A stretch of DNA of 64,000 bases from Blastococcus_B deserti (lineage in GTDB: Bacteria; Actinomycetota; Actinomycetes; Mycobacteriales; Geodermatophilaceae), in assembly GCF_042682525.1 (NCBI RefSeq), contig NZ_JBHUHP010000028.1:91283-155282 (forward strand), written 5' to 3'. Both the position numbers and the translations under genes were made by a program. Shown piece after piece: positions 16,789-24,970 of this stretch (the first letter of the stretch is position 1; the number at the start of each line of letters is the position of its first letter). Below the pieces are notes generated by a model that had not been told where the DNA came from, ran no database searches, and saw nothing but the letters and a program-made list of their open reading frames with translations.

Positions 16789-17766
16789 CTAGCCGGTGCC
16801 GGTGCTCCCGTACCGGGCCAGCGCGGCGCGGGCGTCGGCGGCCACCTGCGCGGCGAGGTCCGCGGGCTCGTCGACGAGTGCCTCGCCACCGAGGGAGGCG
16901 ACGAGGCGCCGCGCCCAGGCGAGGTCCTGGGTGCGCACGGTCACGGCCAGGCCGCCCGGCGGGTCGTCCACCGCGGCGACGGAGTCCACCGGGTAGTAGT
17001 CGGCGACCCAGCGCGCGCTGCGGGACAGCCGCAGACGCACCGCCGGCGATCCCGGATCGGGCTGGTAGACCCCGTTGTCGACGTCGCGCTCGTGGGCCTG
17101 CGGTGGCGGCGCGGCCGGCTCGTCGAGCACGACGACGTCGTCCACCCGGTCGAGGCGGAACAGCCGCACGCCCTCGACCCGCCGGCACCACGCCTCCAGG
17201 TACCAGTGCCCCTCGACCAGCAGCAGGCGCATCGGGTCGACGGTGCGCTCGGTGCGCTCGTCGCGGGTGGGGACGTAGTACTGCAGGTGCAGGGCCCGCT
17301 TGCGCTCGAGCCCCTCCCGGACGACGGCGAGGGCCTCCTCGCGGGCGTCGACGCTGACCGCGACCGGGGTGACCCGGTCACCGGCGTGCCCGGCGGCGGC
17401 CGAGACCTTGGCCAGCGCCCGGCTGACGGCGTCGCGCTCGGCCAGGCCGGGCAGCTCCAGGAGGGTGCGGAGGGCCACGACCAGGGCGACCGCCTCGTCG
17501 GTGGTCAGCCGCAGCGGCCGGACCATGCCGGCGGTGAAGGTGACGCGGACCCGCTCGCCCTCGAACGACAGGTCGATGAGGTCGCCGGGGCCGTAGCCCG
17601 GGAGGCCGCACATCCACAGCAGCTCCAGGTCGCTGCGCAGCTGGCGCTCGGTGACCCCGAAGTCGCGGGCGACCTCGGCCACCCGCACCCCCTCGGGCCG
17701 GGCCGTCAGGTACGGCACCAGAGCCAGGAGGCGGGTCATCCGGTCGGTGGTGCCCGTGGTCGTCAC
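16789..17766 (-). CDS. pafC: WYL-domain regulator PafC
   Basis: PafC pairs with PafB as a transcription activator of the mycobacterial LexA-independent DNA damage response. The 325-residue protein has an N-terminal winged helix (MTRLLALVPYLTARPEGV, VAEVARDFGVTERQLRSDLELL). It is followed by a WYL domain with GHWYLEAWCRRVEGVRLFRLDRVDDV and a C-terminal WCX region. The GTG at 17766 overlaps the pafB stop by four bases (GTGA), so translation is coupled. The association with the proteasome genes (pafA lies 2.5 kb upstream) is conserved in actinobacteria. Confidence 0.9.
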   Translation of the reverse strand: MTTTGTTDRMTRLLALVPYLTARPEGVRVAEVARDFGVTERQLRSDLELLWMCGLPGYGPGDLIDLSFEGERVRVTFTAGMVRPLRLTTDEAVALVVALRTLLELPGLAERDAVSRALAKVSAAAGHAGDRVTPVAVSVDAREEALAVVREGLERKRALHLQYYVPTRDERTERTVDPMRLLLVEGHWYLEAWCRRVEGVRLFRLDRVDDVVVLDEPAAPPPQAHERDVDNGVYQPDPGSPAVRLRLSRSARWVADYYPVDSVAAVDDPPGGLAVTVRTQDLAWARRLVASLGGEALVDEPADLAAQVAADARAALARYGSTGTG

Positions 17767-18752
17767 TGCGCCGTCCCCATCGCGGCGAGCCGCGTCAGGC
17801 GGGCGATGACCGCCTCGCGCATCTCGGTGGGCGCCTCGACGAGGACGTCGGCGCCGTAGGAGGCCAGTTCGTCGGCCAGCCGCCACGGCTCCGTGGTCCG
17901 CAGCTGGAGCAGGTCGTCGGGACGGTCGCTGCCGTCGTCGACCGGCCCGAGCGGCGTGGCGTGCCGGCGGAGGCCGATGGCGGTCCCCGGCCGGGCGCGG
18001 ACGACGACGAGCTGCTCCTCGCCGGAGACCTGGCCGGCCACCAGCTCGGCGAGGTCCAGCTCCGCCGGGGGCTCGAAGGCCCCCGCCGGGCCGGTGGCCT
18101 TGGGGGTGCCGACCACCCGCGACAGCCGGAAGACGCGCGGGGCGCCCCGGTCGAGGTCCATGCCCACCAGGTACCAGCGGCCGTGCCAGGCCACGACGCC
18201 CCACGGCTGGACCCGGCGCCGGGCGGGGGTGTCCTCGTCGGGGCGCTGGTAGCCGAACTCCAGCTGCCGCCGGTCGCGGGCGGCGGCGTAGCAGGGCTCG
18301 AACGCCGGCTCCCCGGCGTCCAGGCGCGGCTGGAGCGGGATGGCCCGGGAGGTGTCGACGTCGATGCCGGCGGCCTTGAGCTTGACCAGCGCGCTGTGCG
18401 CCGCGCCGGCCAGCTGGGCGGACTCCCACAGCCGCAGCGCCAGCCCCACGGCCGCGGCCTCCTCACCGGTGAGCCGGATCTCGGGCAGCTCGTAGTCGGC
18501 CCGGGCGATGCGGTAGCCGTCCTCGGTGTCGAAGGCGCTGGTGCGGCCGGTCTCGAGCGGCACCCCCATCTCGCGCAGTTCGGCCTTGTCGCGCTCGAAC
18601 ATCCGCTTGAACGCCTCGTCGGCGCGCTCGGTGCCGTCGTCGGCCTCGTATCCGGGCACGGTGGCGCGGATGCGGGCGGCGGTCACGTACTGCCGGGTGC
18701 TGAGCAGGGCGATGACCAGGTTCACCAGTCGTTCCGCCCGCTTGGCCGCCAT
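17763..18752 (-). CDS. pafB: WYL-domain regulator PafB
   Basis: This 329-residue paralogue of PafC has the same layout. The winged helix with RLVNLVIALLSTRQYVTA is at the N-terminus. The WYL domain includes WGVVAWHGRWYLVGMDLDRGAPRVFRLSRV, and a WCX domain forms the C-terminus. PafB and PafC act together on DNA repair promoters. The ATG at 18752 is preceded by TAGCCT and seven bases. The divergent DUF3866 gene starts 90 bp away with its own TAGCCT box. Confidence 0.9.
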   Translation of the reverse strand: MAAKRAERLVNLVIALLSTRQYVTAARIRATVPGYEADDGTERADEAFKRMFERDKAELREMGVPLETGRTSAFDTEDGYRIARADYELPEIRLTGEEAAAVGLALRLWESAQLAGAAHSALVKLKAAGIDVDTSRAIPLQPRLDAGEPAFEPCYAAARDRRQLEFGYQRPDEDTPARRRVQPWGVVAWHGRWYLVGMDLDRGAPRVFRLSRVVGTPKATGPAGAFEPPAELDLAELVAGQVSGEEQLVVVRARPGTAIGLRRHATPLGPVDDGSDRPDDLLQLRTTEPWRLADELASYGADVLVEAPTEMREAVIARLTRLAAMGTAQ

Positions 18753-18759
18753 GGCGCCC

Positions 18760-18765
18760 AGGCTA
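18760..18765 (-). promoter_or_regulatory. Leaderless -10 element of pafBC
   Basis: On the minus strand TAGCCT lies seven bases before the pafB ATG at 18752. Confidence 0.5.
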
Positions 18766-18829
18766 GTCAGCCCCCGCAGCAGGGCGGGGGCGGACCGGTC
18801 GCCGGTGCGCCGCCGTGCGTGTGGCTGGC

Positions 18830-18835
18830 TAGCCT
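18830..18835 (+). promoter_or_regulatory. Leaderless -10 element of the DUF3866 gene
   Basis: TAGCCT is followed by six bases and the ATG at 18842. It is identical to the -10 box of the divergent pafB gene. Confidence 0.55.
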
Positions 18836-18841
18836 GCCTGC

Positions 18842-19972
18842 ATGCCCTACTCCGCCTCCCCACCCCCGCCCTCGCGCATCCGCTGGCGACGCGGACGGGT
18901 GACGGCGACCGGACGCCGGGGCCGGGACAGCCTCGAGCTGACCGTGGAGGTGCCGGACGAGGGCGCGCTGCGGGCGCTGGCCTATCCCTCGCTCGTCGGC
19001 ATCCCGGAGACCGGCGACGAGGTGCTGCTCAACACCACGGCGCTGGCCCAGGGCCTGGGCACGGGGGGTTTCGCGCTGGTCGTCGCCGTCCCGGACCGGC
19101 TGCCGCCCGACCCCGAGGGCTCCGGGCACCTGGTCAAGGCGCGGTACACGCCGCTGCAGGTCTCCGTGAGCGGGGTCGACGAGCAGGACACCAAGCACCA
19201 CACCCTGCTCGCCGAGGCCGACGACCTGGGCGGCATGCCGGTGGTGGTGGCGGACCTGCACTCGGCGCTGCCGGCCGTCCTCATCGGGATGCTGGCGACC
19301 GATCCGGACCTGAAGGTCGCCTACGTCATGACCGACGGTGGAGCGCTGCCGGCCGCGTTCTCGAAGACGCTGGACGCGCTGGCGAAGTCGCTGGTCGGGG
19401 TCATCACCGTGGGGCAGTCCTTCGGCGGCGACCTCGAGGCCGTCACGCTGCACACGGGGCTGCTGGCGGCCCGGCACGTGCTCGGCGCCGACCTGGCGAT
19501 CGTGACGCAGGGGCCGGGCAACCTGGGCACCGGGACGCCGTGGGGCTTCTCGGGGGTCGCGGCCGGCGAGGCGTGCAACGCCGTGACCGTGCTGGGGGGC
19601 GAGGCGATCGGCGCGCTGCGCATCTCCGACGCCGATCCGCGCACACGGCACCGCGGGGTCTCGCACCACTCCCTGACGGCGTTCGGGCGGGTGGCGCTGG
19701 GCGGGGTCACGCTCATCGCGCCGCGCGGCCTGTCGTCGGAGCTGGGCGGGCAGGTCGACGAGGACCTCGCCGGGCAGCCCGAGCGCAACCCCGTCGTCTG
19801 GGTGGACACCGACGGCCTCGACGACGCCCTGGTCCTCTCCCCCGTACCGCTGCGCACCATGGGGCGCGGCTACCCGGAGGAACGCGCCTACTTCCTGGCC
19901 GCCGCGGCCGCGGGCCGCTACGCCGCGCTCCGCGTTCCGGTGCCCGACGGCGAACCGGAGCCGGCGTCGTGA
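18842..19972 (+). CDS. DUF3866 family protein
   Basis: This 376-residue protein matches the DUF3866 family, found next to pafBC in many actinobacteria and of unknown function. Notable blocks are GDEVLLNTTALAQGLGTGGFALV near residue 60, VVVADLHSALPAVLIGML, VITVGQSFGGDLEAVTLHTGL and VTQGPGNLGTGTPWGFSGV. There is no signal peptide or membrane helix. The DLHS and GPGN motifs suggest a nucleotide- or metal-binding fold, but this is only an impression. It overlaps the next small gene by four bases (GTGA), so the two form an operon divergent from pafBC. Confidence 0.8.
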   Translation: MPYSASPPPPSRIRWRRGRVTATGRRGRDSLELTVEVPDEGALRALAYPSLVGIPETGDEVLLNTTALAQGLGTGGFALVVAVPDRLPPDPEGSGHLVKARYTPLQVSVSGVDEQDTKHHTLLAEADDLGGMPVVVADLHSALPAVLIGMLATDPDLKVAYVMTDGGALPAAFSKTLDALAKSLVGVITVGQSFGGDLEAVTLHTGLLAARHVLGADLAIVTQGPGNLGTGTPWGFSGVAAGEACNAVTVLGGEAIGALRISDADPRTRHRGVSHHSLTAFGRVALGGVTLIAPRGLSSELGGQVDEDLAGQPERNPVVWVDTDGLDDALVLSPVPLRTMGRGYPEERAYFLAAAAAGRYAALRVPVPDGEPEPAS

Positions 19973-20262
19973 TCATCGTCGCGGGCCAGATCCGGGTCGC
20001 GGCCGGAGACCGGGACCGTTACCTCGCCGCGGTCGCCGACGTGGCCCGCCTCGCGCGGGTCGCCCCGGGGTGCCTCGACTTCGTCCAGGCCGCCGACCCG
20101 CTCGACCCGGAGCGCATCAACATCTTCGAGCGCTGGGAGACCGACGATGACCTGATCGGCTTCCGCGAGTCGGGTGACCCGGACGCGCCCGAGCCGGCCC
20201 TCCCCGACGTCCTCTCCGTGGAGGTCGTGAAGTACCGGATCGCGTCCGTCGAGGCACCCTGA
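19969..20262 (+). CDS. Antibiotic biosynthesis monooxygenase-like (ABM) domain protein
   Basis: This 97-residue protein is a single ABM (dimeric alpha/beta barrel) domain, with IIVAGQIRVAAGDRDRYLAAV at the start, APGCLDFVQAADPLDPERINIFERWE in the middle and a short C-terminal strand. Such domains act as small oxygenases, isomerases or dimerisation modules, so no reaction is assigned. The GTG start overlaps the DUF3866 stop by four bases, showing coupling. The gene is convergent with pafA, with 25 bp between the stop codons. Confidence 0.8.
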   Translation: MIIVAGQIRVAAGDRDRYLAAVADVARLARVAPGCLDFVQAADPLDPERINIFERWETDDDLIGFRESGDPDAPEPALPDVLSVEVVKYRIASVEAP

Positions 20263-20287
20263 GCGGTCGCAGCCGACAGCCGTCCCC

Positions 20288-21646
20288 TCACATGCTGGCG
20301 ATGAGCTTGTCGACGCGGTCGTCGACGGCCTTGAACGGGTCCTTGCACAGGACGGTGCGCTGGGCCTGGTCGTTGAGCTTGAGGTGCACCCAGTCGACGG
20401 TGAAGTCGCGGCGCTTCTCCTGGGCCTTGCGGATGAACTCGCCGCGCAGGCGGGCGCGGGTGGTCTGCGGCGGCACGTTCTTGGCCTCGAAGATCCGCGG
20501 CTCGTGGGCGACCCGCTCCACCTGGCCGTTGCGCTCGAGCAGGTAGTACAGGCCGCGGCGTCGGCTGATGTCGTGGTACGCCAGGTCCATCTGGGCGATC
20601 CGCGGGTGCGAGAGCGGGAGGTCGCGCTTGGCGCGGTAGCGCTCGATGAGACTCAGCTTGGTGGCCCAGTCGATCTCGCGGTCGATGAGGCTCAGGTCCT
20701 CGGTGTCGACGGCCTTGAGCACCCGCCCCCACAGCTCCAGCATCTGCCGGTGCTCGGGGTTGCAGCCCTCGCGGTCGGCGAACTCCGCGGCCCGGGTGTG
20801 GTACTCGGACTGGATCTCCAGGGCCGACATCTCGCGGCCGTTGGCGAGGCGGACCTTGCGCCGTCCGGTGATGTCGTGGCTGATCTCTCGGATGGCCCGG
20901 ATCGGGTTCTCCAGCGTCATGTCCTTGATCGGGGTGCCGGCCTCGATCATGCGCAGCACGAGGTCGGTCATGGTGACCTTGAGCAGCGTCGTGGTCTCGT
21001 TCATGTTCGAGTCGCCGACGATGACGTGCAGCCGCCGGTAGCGCTCGGCGTCGGCGTGCGGCTCGTCGCGGGTGTTGATGATCGGCCGGGAGCGCGTGGT
21101 GGCGCTGGAGACGCCCTCCCAGATGTGCTCGGCGCGCTGGCTGACGCAGTAGATGGCGCCGCGCGGGGTCTGCAGCACCTTGCCGGCGCCGACCACGATC
21201 TGGCGGCTGACCAGGAAGGGGATGAGGACGTCGGCGAGCCGGCTGAACTCCCCGTGCCGCCCGACGAGGTAGTTCTCGTGGCAGCCGTAGCTGTTGCCGG
21301 CCGAGTCGGTGTTGTTCTTGAACAGGTAGATGTCGCCGGTGACGCCCTCCTCGGCCAGGCGCTGCTCGGCGTCGACCAGCAGGCCCTCCAGGATCCGCTC
21401 CCCCGCCTTGTCGTGGACGACGAGCTCGGTGAGGTCGTCGCACTCGGCGGTGGCGTACTCGGGGTGGCTGCCCACGTCGAGGTACAGGCGGGAGCCGTTG
21501 CGCAGGAACACGTTCGAGCTGCGCCCCCACGACACCACCCGGCGGAACAGGTAGCGGGCGACCTCGTCCGGGGACAGCCGGCGCTGGCCCTTGAAGGTGC
21601 ACGTGACGCCGTACTCGGTCTCGATGCCGAAGATCCGTCGGTCCAC
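20288..21646 (-). CDS. pafA: Pup-protein ligase PafA
   Basis: PafA attaches the C-terminal glutamate of Pup to lysines of substrate proteins with ATP, marking them for the proteasome. The 452-residue protein has the glutamine-synthetase-like core. FGIETEYGVT opens it, YLDVGSHPEYATAE carries the catalytic aspartate region, and FKNNTDSAGNSYGCHENY and INTRDEPHADAERYRRLHVIVGDSNM follow. The C-terminal domain ends DRVDKLIASM. The GTG at 21646 follows TAGGCT plus six bases. The gene lies 79 bp from the small conserved protein gene on the same strand. Confidence 0.97.
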   Translation of the reverse strand: MDRRIFGIETEYGVTCTFKGQRRLSPDEVARYLFRRVVSWGRSSNVFLRNGSRLYLDVGSHPEYATAECDDLTELVVHDKAGERILEGLLVDAEQRLAEEGVTGDIYLFKNNTDSAGNSYGCHENYLVGRHGEFSRLADVLIPFLVSRQIVVGAGKVLQTPRGAIYCVSQRAEHIWEGVSSATTRSRPIINTRDEPHADAERYRRLHVIVGDSNMNETTTLLKVTMTDLVLRMIEAGTPIKDMTLENPIRAIREISHDITGRRKVRLANGREMSALEIQSEYHTRAAEFADREGCNPEHRQMLELWGRVLKAVDTEDLSLIDREIDWATKLSLIERYRAKRDLPLSHPRIAQMDLAYHDISRRRGLYYLLERNGQVERVAHEPRIFEAKNVPPQTTRARLRGEFIRKAQEKRRDFTVDWVHLKLNDQAQRTVLCKDPFKAVDDRVDKLIASM

Positions 21647-21652
21647 GATCCG

Positions 21653-21658
21653 AGCCTA
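21653..21658 (-). promoter_or_regulatory. Leaderless -10 element of pafA
   Basis: On the minus strand TAGGCT is followed by six bases and the GTG at 21646. Confidence 0.55.
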
Positions 21659-21725
21659 GGCGCCGGGAGCGACGGAGGCGCTGTCCTCGCGCCTCCGGCG
21701 GGTACCGATCCGGTGACGCCGCAGG

Positions 21726-22079
21726 TCAGCCGCCATGGTTCCGGTCGAGATGCTGGAGGAGATCGTCGGCGGCCCGCTCGATCTCGGCGTGGTCGTTCTG
21801 GGCGGCCCGCTGCTTGGCGTGGATGAGGGCCGCCCGGTTGACCCGTGCGAAGTCCCCGTACGGGAACTTGTACCGGCCCTTGGTCTCCTCGTTCGCCTCC
21901 GGGTCGATGGCCAGGTGCCACGCGCCGTAGCCCTCGTAGCCGTGCTCGTCGATCTCGGCGTTCCCGTCGTCGGCGGACGGCGCGGCGTCGGACCACTCCG
22001 TGTCGACGTCGACCTTCCCCGCGTCGATGAGCTTCCGTGCCTGCCTGACGGCGTCCTCGTTCACCCGGTAGGTGGTCAT
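21726..22079 (-). CDS. Conserved small protein of unknown function in the proteasome cluster
   Basis: This 117-residue, acidic, hydrophilic protein begins MTTYRVNEDAVRQARKLIDAGKV and contains KGRYKFPYGDFARVNRAALIHAKQRAAQ followed by EIERAADDLLQHLD. I recall the KFPYGDF-type block from unnamed actinobacterial proteins, but I know of no function. There is no signal peptide or membrane segment. It lies between prcA (27 bp upstream on the same strand) and pafA, so it could be the last gene of the pup-prcBA transcript. A role in proteasome biology is suggested only by position. Confidence 0.7.
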   Translation of the reverse strand: MTTYRVNEDAVRQARKLIDAGKVDVDTEWSDAAPSADDGNAEIDEHGYEGYGAWHLAIDPEANEETKGRYKFPYGDFARVNRAALIHAKQRAAQNDHAEIERAADDLLQHLDRNHGG

Positions 22080-22106
22080 GGACGTCCCCTACCCGGTCCG
22101 CGGGGT

Positions 22107-23027
22107 TCAGTCGCGCGTGTCGCTGCCGCCGTCGGTGCCGCCGCCCACGCCGTCCTCGGAGGTCGGCTGCGGGCCGGCGCCCTCGCCGCCGCCCTCGGTG
22201 CCGCCCGCGGTGTCTGGCGCGGCCGGCTCGCCCAGGCCCGCCGGCGTGCCCGGAGCCGGGGCGCTCGGCACGTGCGCGTGCGTGGTGGCCTCGGGGGCCT
22301 CCGGCGCCGCCGGCTCGTCGCCGAGGAGCCGCCGCAGGGCCGCGCCGGTGATGCGGCGGAACGCCCGCTTGGGGCGGCGGCGGTCGAGGACGGCGACCTC
22401 CAGCTGTGCGGCGGTGAGCCGGGTGGGGCCGCCGTTGGCGGCGCCGGCCGTGACCGGGCTGACGGCCGACAGCGCCCGGACGCCGACCTCCAGTGCGTCG
22501 GACAGGCCCATGCCCGAGTGGAAGTGCTCGCGGAGATTGCCGGTGACCGCGTCGGCCTGGCCGCCCATGACGACGAAGTCGGGCTCGTCGACGATCGAGC
22601 CGTCGAAGGTGAGCCGGTACAGCTGGTCGTCGTCCGGGCGGTCGCCGACCTCGGCGACGCAGAGCTCGACTTCGAAGGGCTTGGTCTGCTGCGTGAAGAT
22701 CTCGCCCAGGGTCTGGGCGTAGGCGTTGGCGATGATCCGCCCGGTGACGTCGCGGCGGTTGTAGGAGTAGCCGCGGACGTCGGCGAGGCGGACGCCGGCG
22801 ACGCGGAGGCTCTCGAACTCGCTGTACCGCCCCACGGCGGCGAAGGCGATGCGGTCGTAGAGCTCGCCGACCTTGTGCAGGGTGGAGCTGGGGTTCTCCG
22901 CGATGAACAGCACGCCGTCGGCGTAGGTCAGGACGGCGACGCTGCGGCCGCGGGAAATGCCCTTGCGGGCGTACTCCGAGCGGTCACGCATGAGCTGCTC
23001 GGGCGAGGCGTAGTAGGGCATGGTCAT
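22107..23027 (-). CDS. prcA: Proteasome subunit alpha
   Basis: The alpha subunit forms the outer rings and gates of the 20S core particle. The 306-residue protein has PYYASPEQLMRDRSEYARKGISRGRSV at the N-terminus, the gating and H0-helix region, then NPSSTLHKVGELYDRIAFAAVGRYSEFE. It has no catalytic threonine. The core ends near residue 235. The remaining 70 or so residues form an unusually long Gly/Pro/Glu/Thr-rich tail, against about 250 residues for many homologues. It lies 4 bp after prcB, so the two subunits are made together. Confidence 0.95.
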   Translation of the reverse strand: MTMPYYASPEQLMRDRSEYARKGISRGRSVAVLTYADGVLFIAENPSSTLHKVGELYDRIAFAAVGRYSEFESLRVAGVRLADVRGYSYNRRDVTGRIIANAYAQTLGEIFTQQTKPFEVELCVAEVGDRPDDDQLYRLTFDGSIVDEPDFVVMGGQADAVTGNLREHFHSGMGLSDALEVGVRALSAVSPVTAGAANGGPTRLTAAQLEVAVLDRRRPKRAFRRITGAALRRLLGDEPAAPEAPEATTHAHVPSAPAPGTPAGLGEPAAPDTAGGTEGGGEGAGPQPTSEDGVGGGTDGGSDTRD

Positions 23028-23031
23028 GGGC

Positions 23032-23889
23032 TCACGCCTCCCGCGGCATGTTCTGGCGGTCCGCCTCGGCCCGCTCGGTGACGATCGTGTCGGCGATCGC
23101 GGCGACCTCGGCGTCGGTGAGCCGGACGGCGCCCTCCGCGTCGACGCGGTAGACGATCGGGTACAGCCGGCGGACGGGGTCGGGTCCGCCGGTGGCCGAG
23201 TCGTCGTCGGCGGCGTCGTAGAGGGCCTCGACGAGGGTGCGGGTGGCGTCGTCGGCCCCCAGACCGCTGCGCCACGTCTTCTTGAGGGAGTTCTTGGCGA
23301 ACAGCGAGCCGGAGCCGACGGCGGCGTAGCCGCGCTCCTCGTAGTTCCCGCCGGTGACGTCGTAGCTGAAGATCCGTCCGGGGGTGACGCCCGGGGCGGC
23401 GTCGAGGTCGTAGCCGGCGAACAGCGGGACGACGGCCAGACCCTGCATCGCGGCGCCGAGGTTGCCGCGGATCATCTGGGCGAGCCGGTTGGCCTTGCCG
23501 TCGAGGGACATCGTGAGGCCCTCGATCTTCTCGTAGTGCTCGAGCTCGACCTGGTAGAGCTTCACCATCTCGATGGCGATGCCCGCGGCGCCGGCGATGC
23601 CGATGACGCTGTAGGAGTCGGCCGGGTAGACCTTCTCGATGTCACGGGACGAGATCAGGTTGCCCATGGTGGCGCGCCGGTCGCCGCCCATGAGGACGCC
23701 GTCCTCGTAGGTGACGGCGACGATCGTCGTGCCGTGCGGCGCGATGTCGCCCACGGGCAGCGTCGGCACGGGACGGCGGCCGGGCAGGAGCTCAGGCGCG
23801 GTGGTGGCGAGGAAGTCGGTGAACGAGGAGCCCACCCGGTCCAGATAGGCGGGCGGGAACCCGCTCCGGCCGATCGACTGCTCGCTCAC
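23032..23889 (-). CDS. prcB: Proteasome subunit beta
   Basis: The beta subunit holds the proteolytic threonine of the 20S core. In this 285-residue precursor the 53-residue propeptide ends GDIAPHG and the mature chain begins TTIVAVTYEDGV, making Thr54 the nucleophile. Asp and Lys of the active site are in GGDRRATMGNLISSRDIEKVY. The GTG start at 23889 overlaps the stop of the endonuclease-like gene by four bases (GTGA). The stop is 4 bp before prcA. Confidence 0.96.
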   Translation of the reverse strand: MSEQSIGRSGFPPAYLDRVGSSFTDFLATTAPELLPGRRPVPTLPVGDIAPHGTTIVAVTYEDGVLMGGDRRATMGNLISSRDIEKVYPADSYSVIGIAGAAGIAIEMVKLYQVELEHYEKIEGLTMSLDGKANRLAQMIRGNLGAAMQGLAVVPLFAGYDLDAAPGVTPGRIFSYDVTGGNYEERGYAAVGSGSLFAKNSLKKTWRSGLGADDATRTLVEALYDAADDDSATGGPDPVRRLYPIVYRVDAEGAVRLTDAEVAAIADTIVTERAEADRQNMPREA

Positions 23890-24653
23890 TCATCCGCCTC
23901 TCCCGCCTGCGTCCGCCGGCGTGCACCGCTGCTCCGCCCGGTGCTCCGCGTGCTGGTTCCGCGGGCGCTCGGGCGTCGCTGCGACCCTACCGGCGGCTCC
24001 CCTGGTCGGATGGCCCGGACCGGACCTATGCCAGCAGCCGCGCAGGCAGCGAGCACGTGCTGGCGCAGTGTGTGGAAACGGACGTAATCGGCCGCGGCGC
24101 GCAACACGTCCGGATCGTCCCTGAACTGGCCCAGGCCTCCGTTGCAGTTGAAGCAGAGGAGCGCGCGGACGGCGCCGGTGGCGTGGTCGTGATCGACGTG
24201 CACCGCGGCTGACTTCTTGCAGATCGCGCACAGACCACCTTGCTGCGACAAGAGGTAGTCCGCCTCAGCGGCTGTGATTCCGTACCGCCGACTCAAGTGA
24301 TAAGTGCGTGACCCGCCCACTTCTTCCCGCGAAACTTTGCCGCGTTTGCTATGGCATGGCTTGCAGTAGGCGTGGTATCCGGAGCGTGTACGGACTGTGC
24401 GAACGAAGTCCTCCAACGGAAGGACGCGGTCGCAGTCGGCGCACCACTTCGATCCCTCGGGAACCACCAGGTCTTTCGCCGGTTGCCGGTAGACGCGTGG
24501 TTTCGTGCGCCGCGATTCCCGACTGCGCAATGAGCGCTCGGCGAGATGCATGCGGCAGTAGAAGGCCAGGCCATCTCGCGATCGGGCGTTCTTGCTGAAC
24601 TCAGAGACAGGACGGTAGTCGCCGCAATCTCCACAGAACTTCGTACTCACCAT
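23886..24653 (-). CDS. Endonuclease VII-like (His-Me finger) protein
   Basis: This 255-residue protein carries two N-terminal zinc-ribbon-like repeats (CGDCGDYRPVSEF and CADCDRVLPLEDF, each followed by a YC or YCKPC pair). The C-terminal recombination endonuclease VII fold spans GLCAICKK, VHVDHDHATGAVRALLC and FNCNGGLGQF. The conserved HDH and cysteines suggest an active metal-dependent nuclease. The last 60 residues are basic and low-complexity. It lies 18 bp after pup and overlaps prcB by four bases, so it is made with the proteasome. Its base composition, with more A and T, differs from its neighbours, which hints at acquisition. Its biological role is unknown. Confidence 0.8.
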   Translation of the reverse strand: MVSTKFCGDCGDYRPVSEFSKNARSRDGLAFYCRMHLAERSLRSRESRRTKPRVYRQPAKDLVVPEGSKWCADCDRVLPLEDFVRTVRTRSGYHAYCKPCHSKRGKVSREEVGGSRTYHLSRRYGITAAEADYLLSQQGGLCAICKKSAAVHVDHDHATGAVRALLCFNCNGGLGQFRDDPDVLRAAADYVRFHTLRQHVLAACAAAGIGPVRAIRPGEPPVGSQRRPSARGTSTRSTGRSSGARRRTQAGEADE

Positions 24654-24671
24654 CGTTTAGCACGAAGTTAC

Positions 24672-24881
24672 TCACTGGCCCCCTTTTTGTACGTATTGCC
24701 TAACGAATTCCTCGCTATTCTCCTCGAGCACCTCGTCGATCTCGTCCAACAAGGAATCGACGTCTTCCGTCATTTCCTTGTGGCGTTCGGCGACCTCGGT
24801 GTCGACCGAGGCCTCGACCTCGTCGGCGTCCTCGCGCGTGCGCGTCGCCTTCTGCTGTCCGCCGGTGTCCCTGGTGGCCAT
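24672..24881 (-). CDS. pup: Prokaryotic ubiquitin-like protein Pup
   Basis: Pup is the small disordered tag linked to proteins destined for the proteasome. This 69-residue protein is acidic, has a central coiled-coil-forming segment (VDTEVAERHKEMTEDVDSLL), and ends VRQYVQKGGQ. The terminal glutamine means it must be deamidated by Dop before PafA can use it. The ATG at 24881 has GGAGGGCAGC directly upstream. It is followed after 18 bp by the endonuclease-like gene and then prcB and prcA. Confidence 0.97.
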   Translation of the reverse strand: MATRDTGGQQKATRTREDADEVEASVDTEVAERHKEMTEDVDSLLDEIDEVLEENSEEFVRQYVQKGGQ

Positions 24882-24919
24882 GCTGCCCTCCGGTCCTTCA
24901 CGTGACTGCTGCTGGGCTG

Positions 24920-24944
24920 AAGTTACCCGCCGGATGTGACATCC
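24920..24944 (-). promoter_or_regulatory. Candidate pup promoter with a 13-bp palindrome
   Basis: On the minus strand TAACTT (24920-24925) is a possible -10 box about 40 bases before the pup ATG. Just upstream lies the perfect palindrome GGATGT-G-ACATCC (24932-24944), which could be an operator for the pup-prcBA unit. Confidence 0.4.
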
Positions 24945-24970
24945 CGCGTCCGCCGGACGGGTGCGACCGA

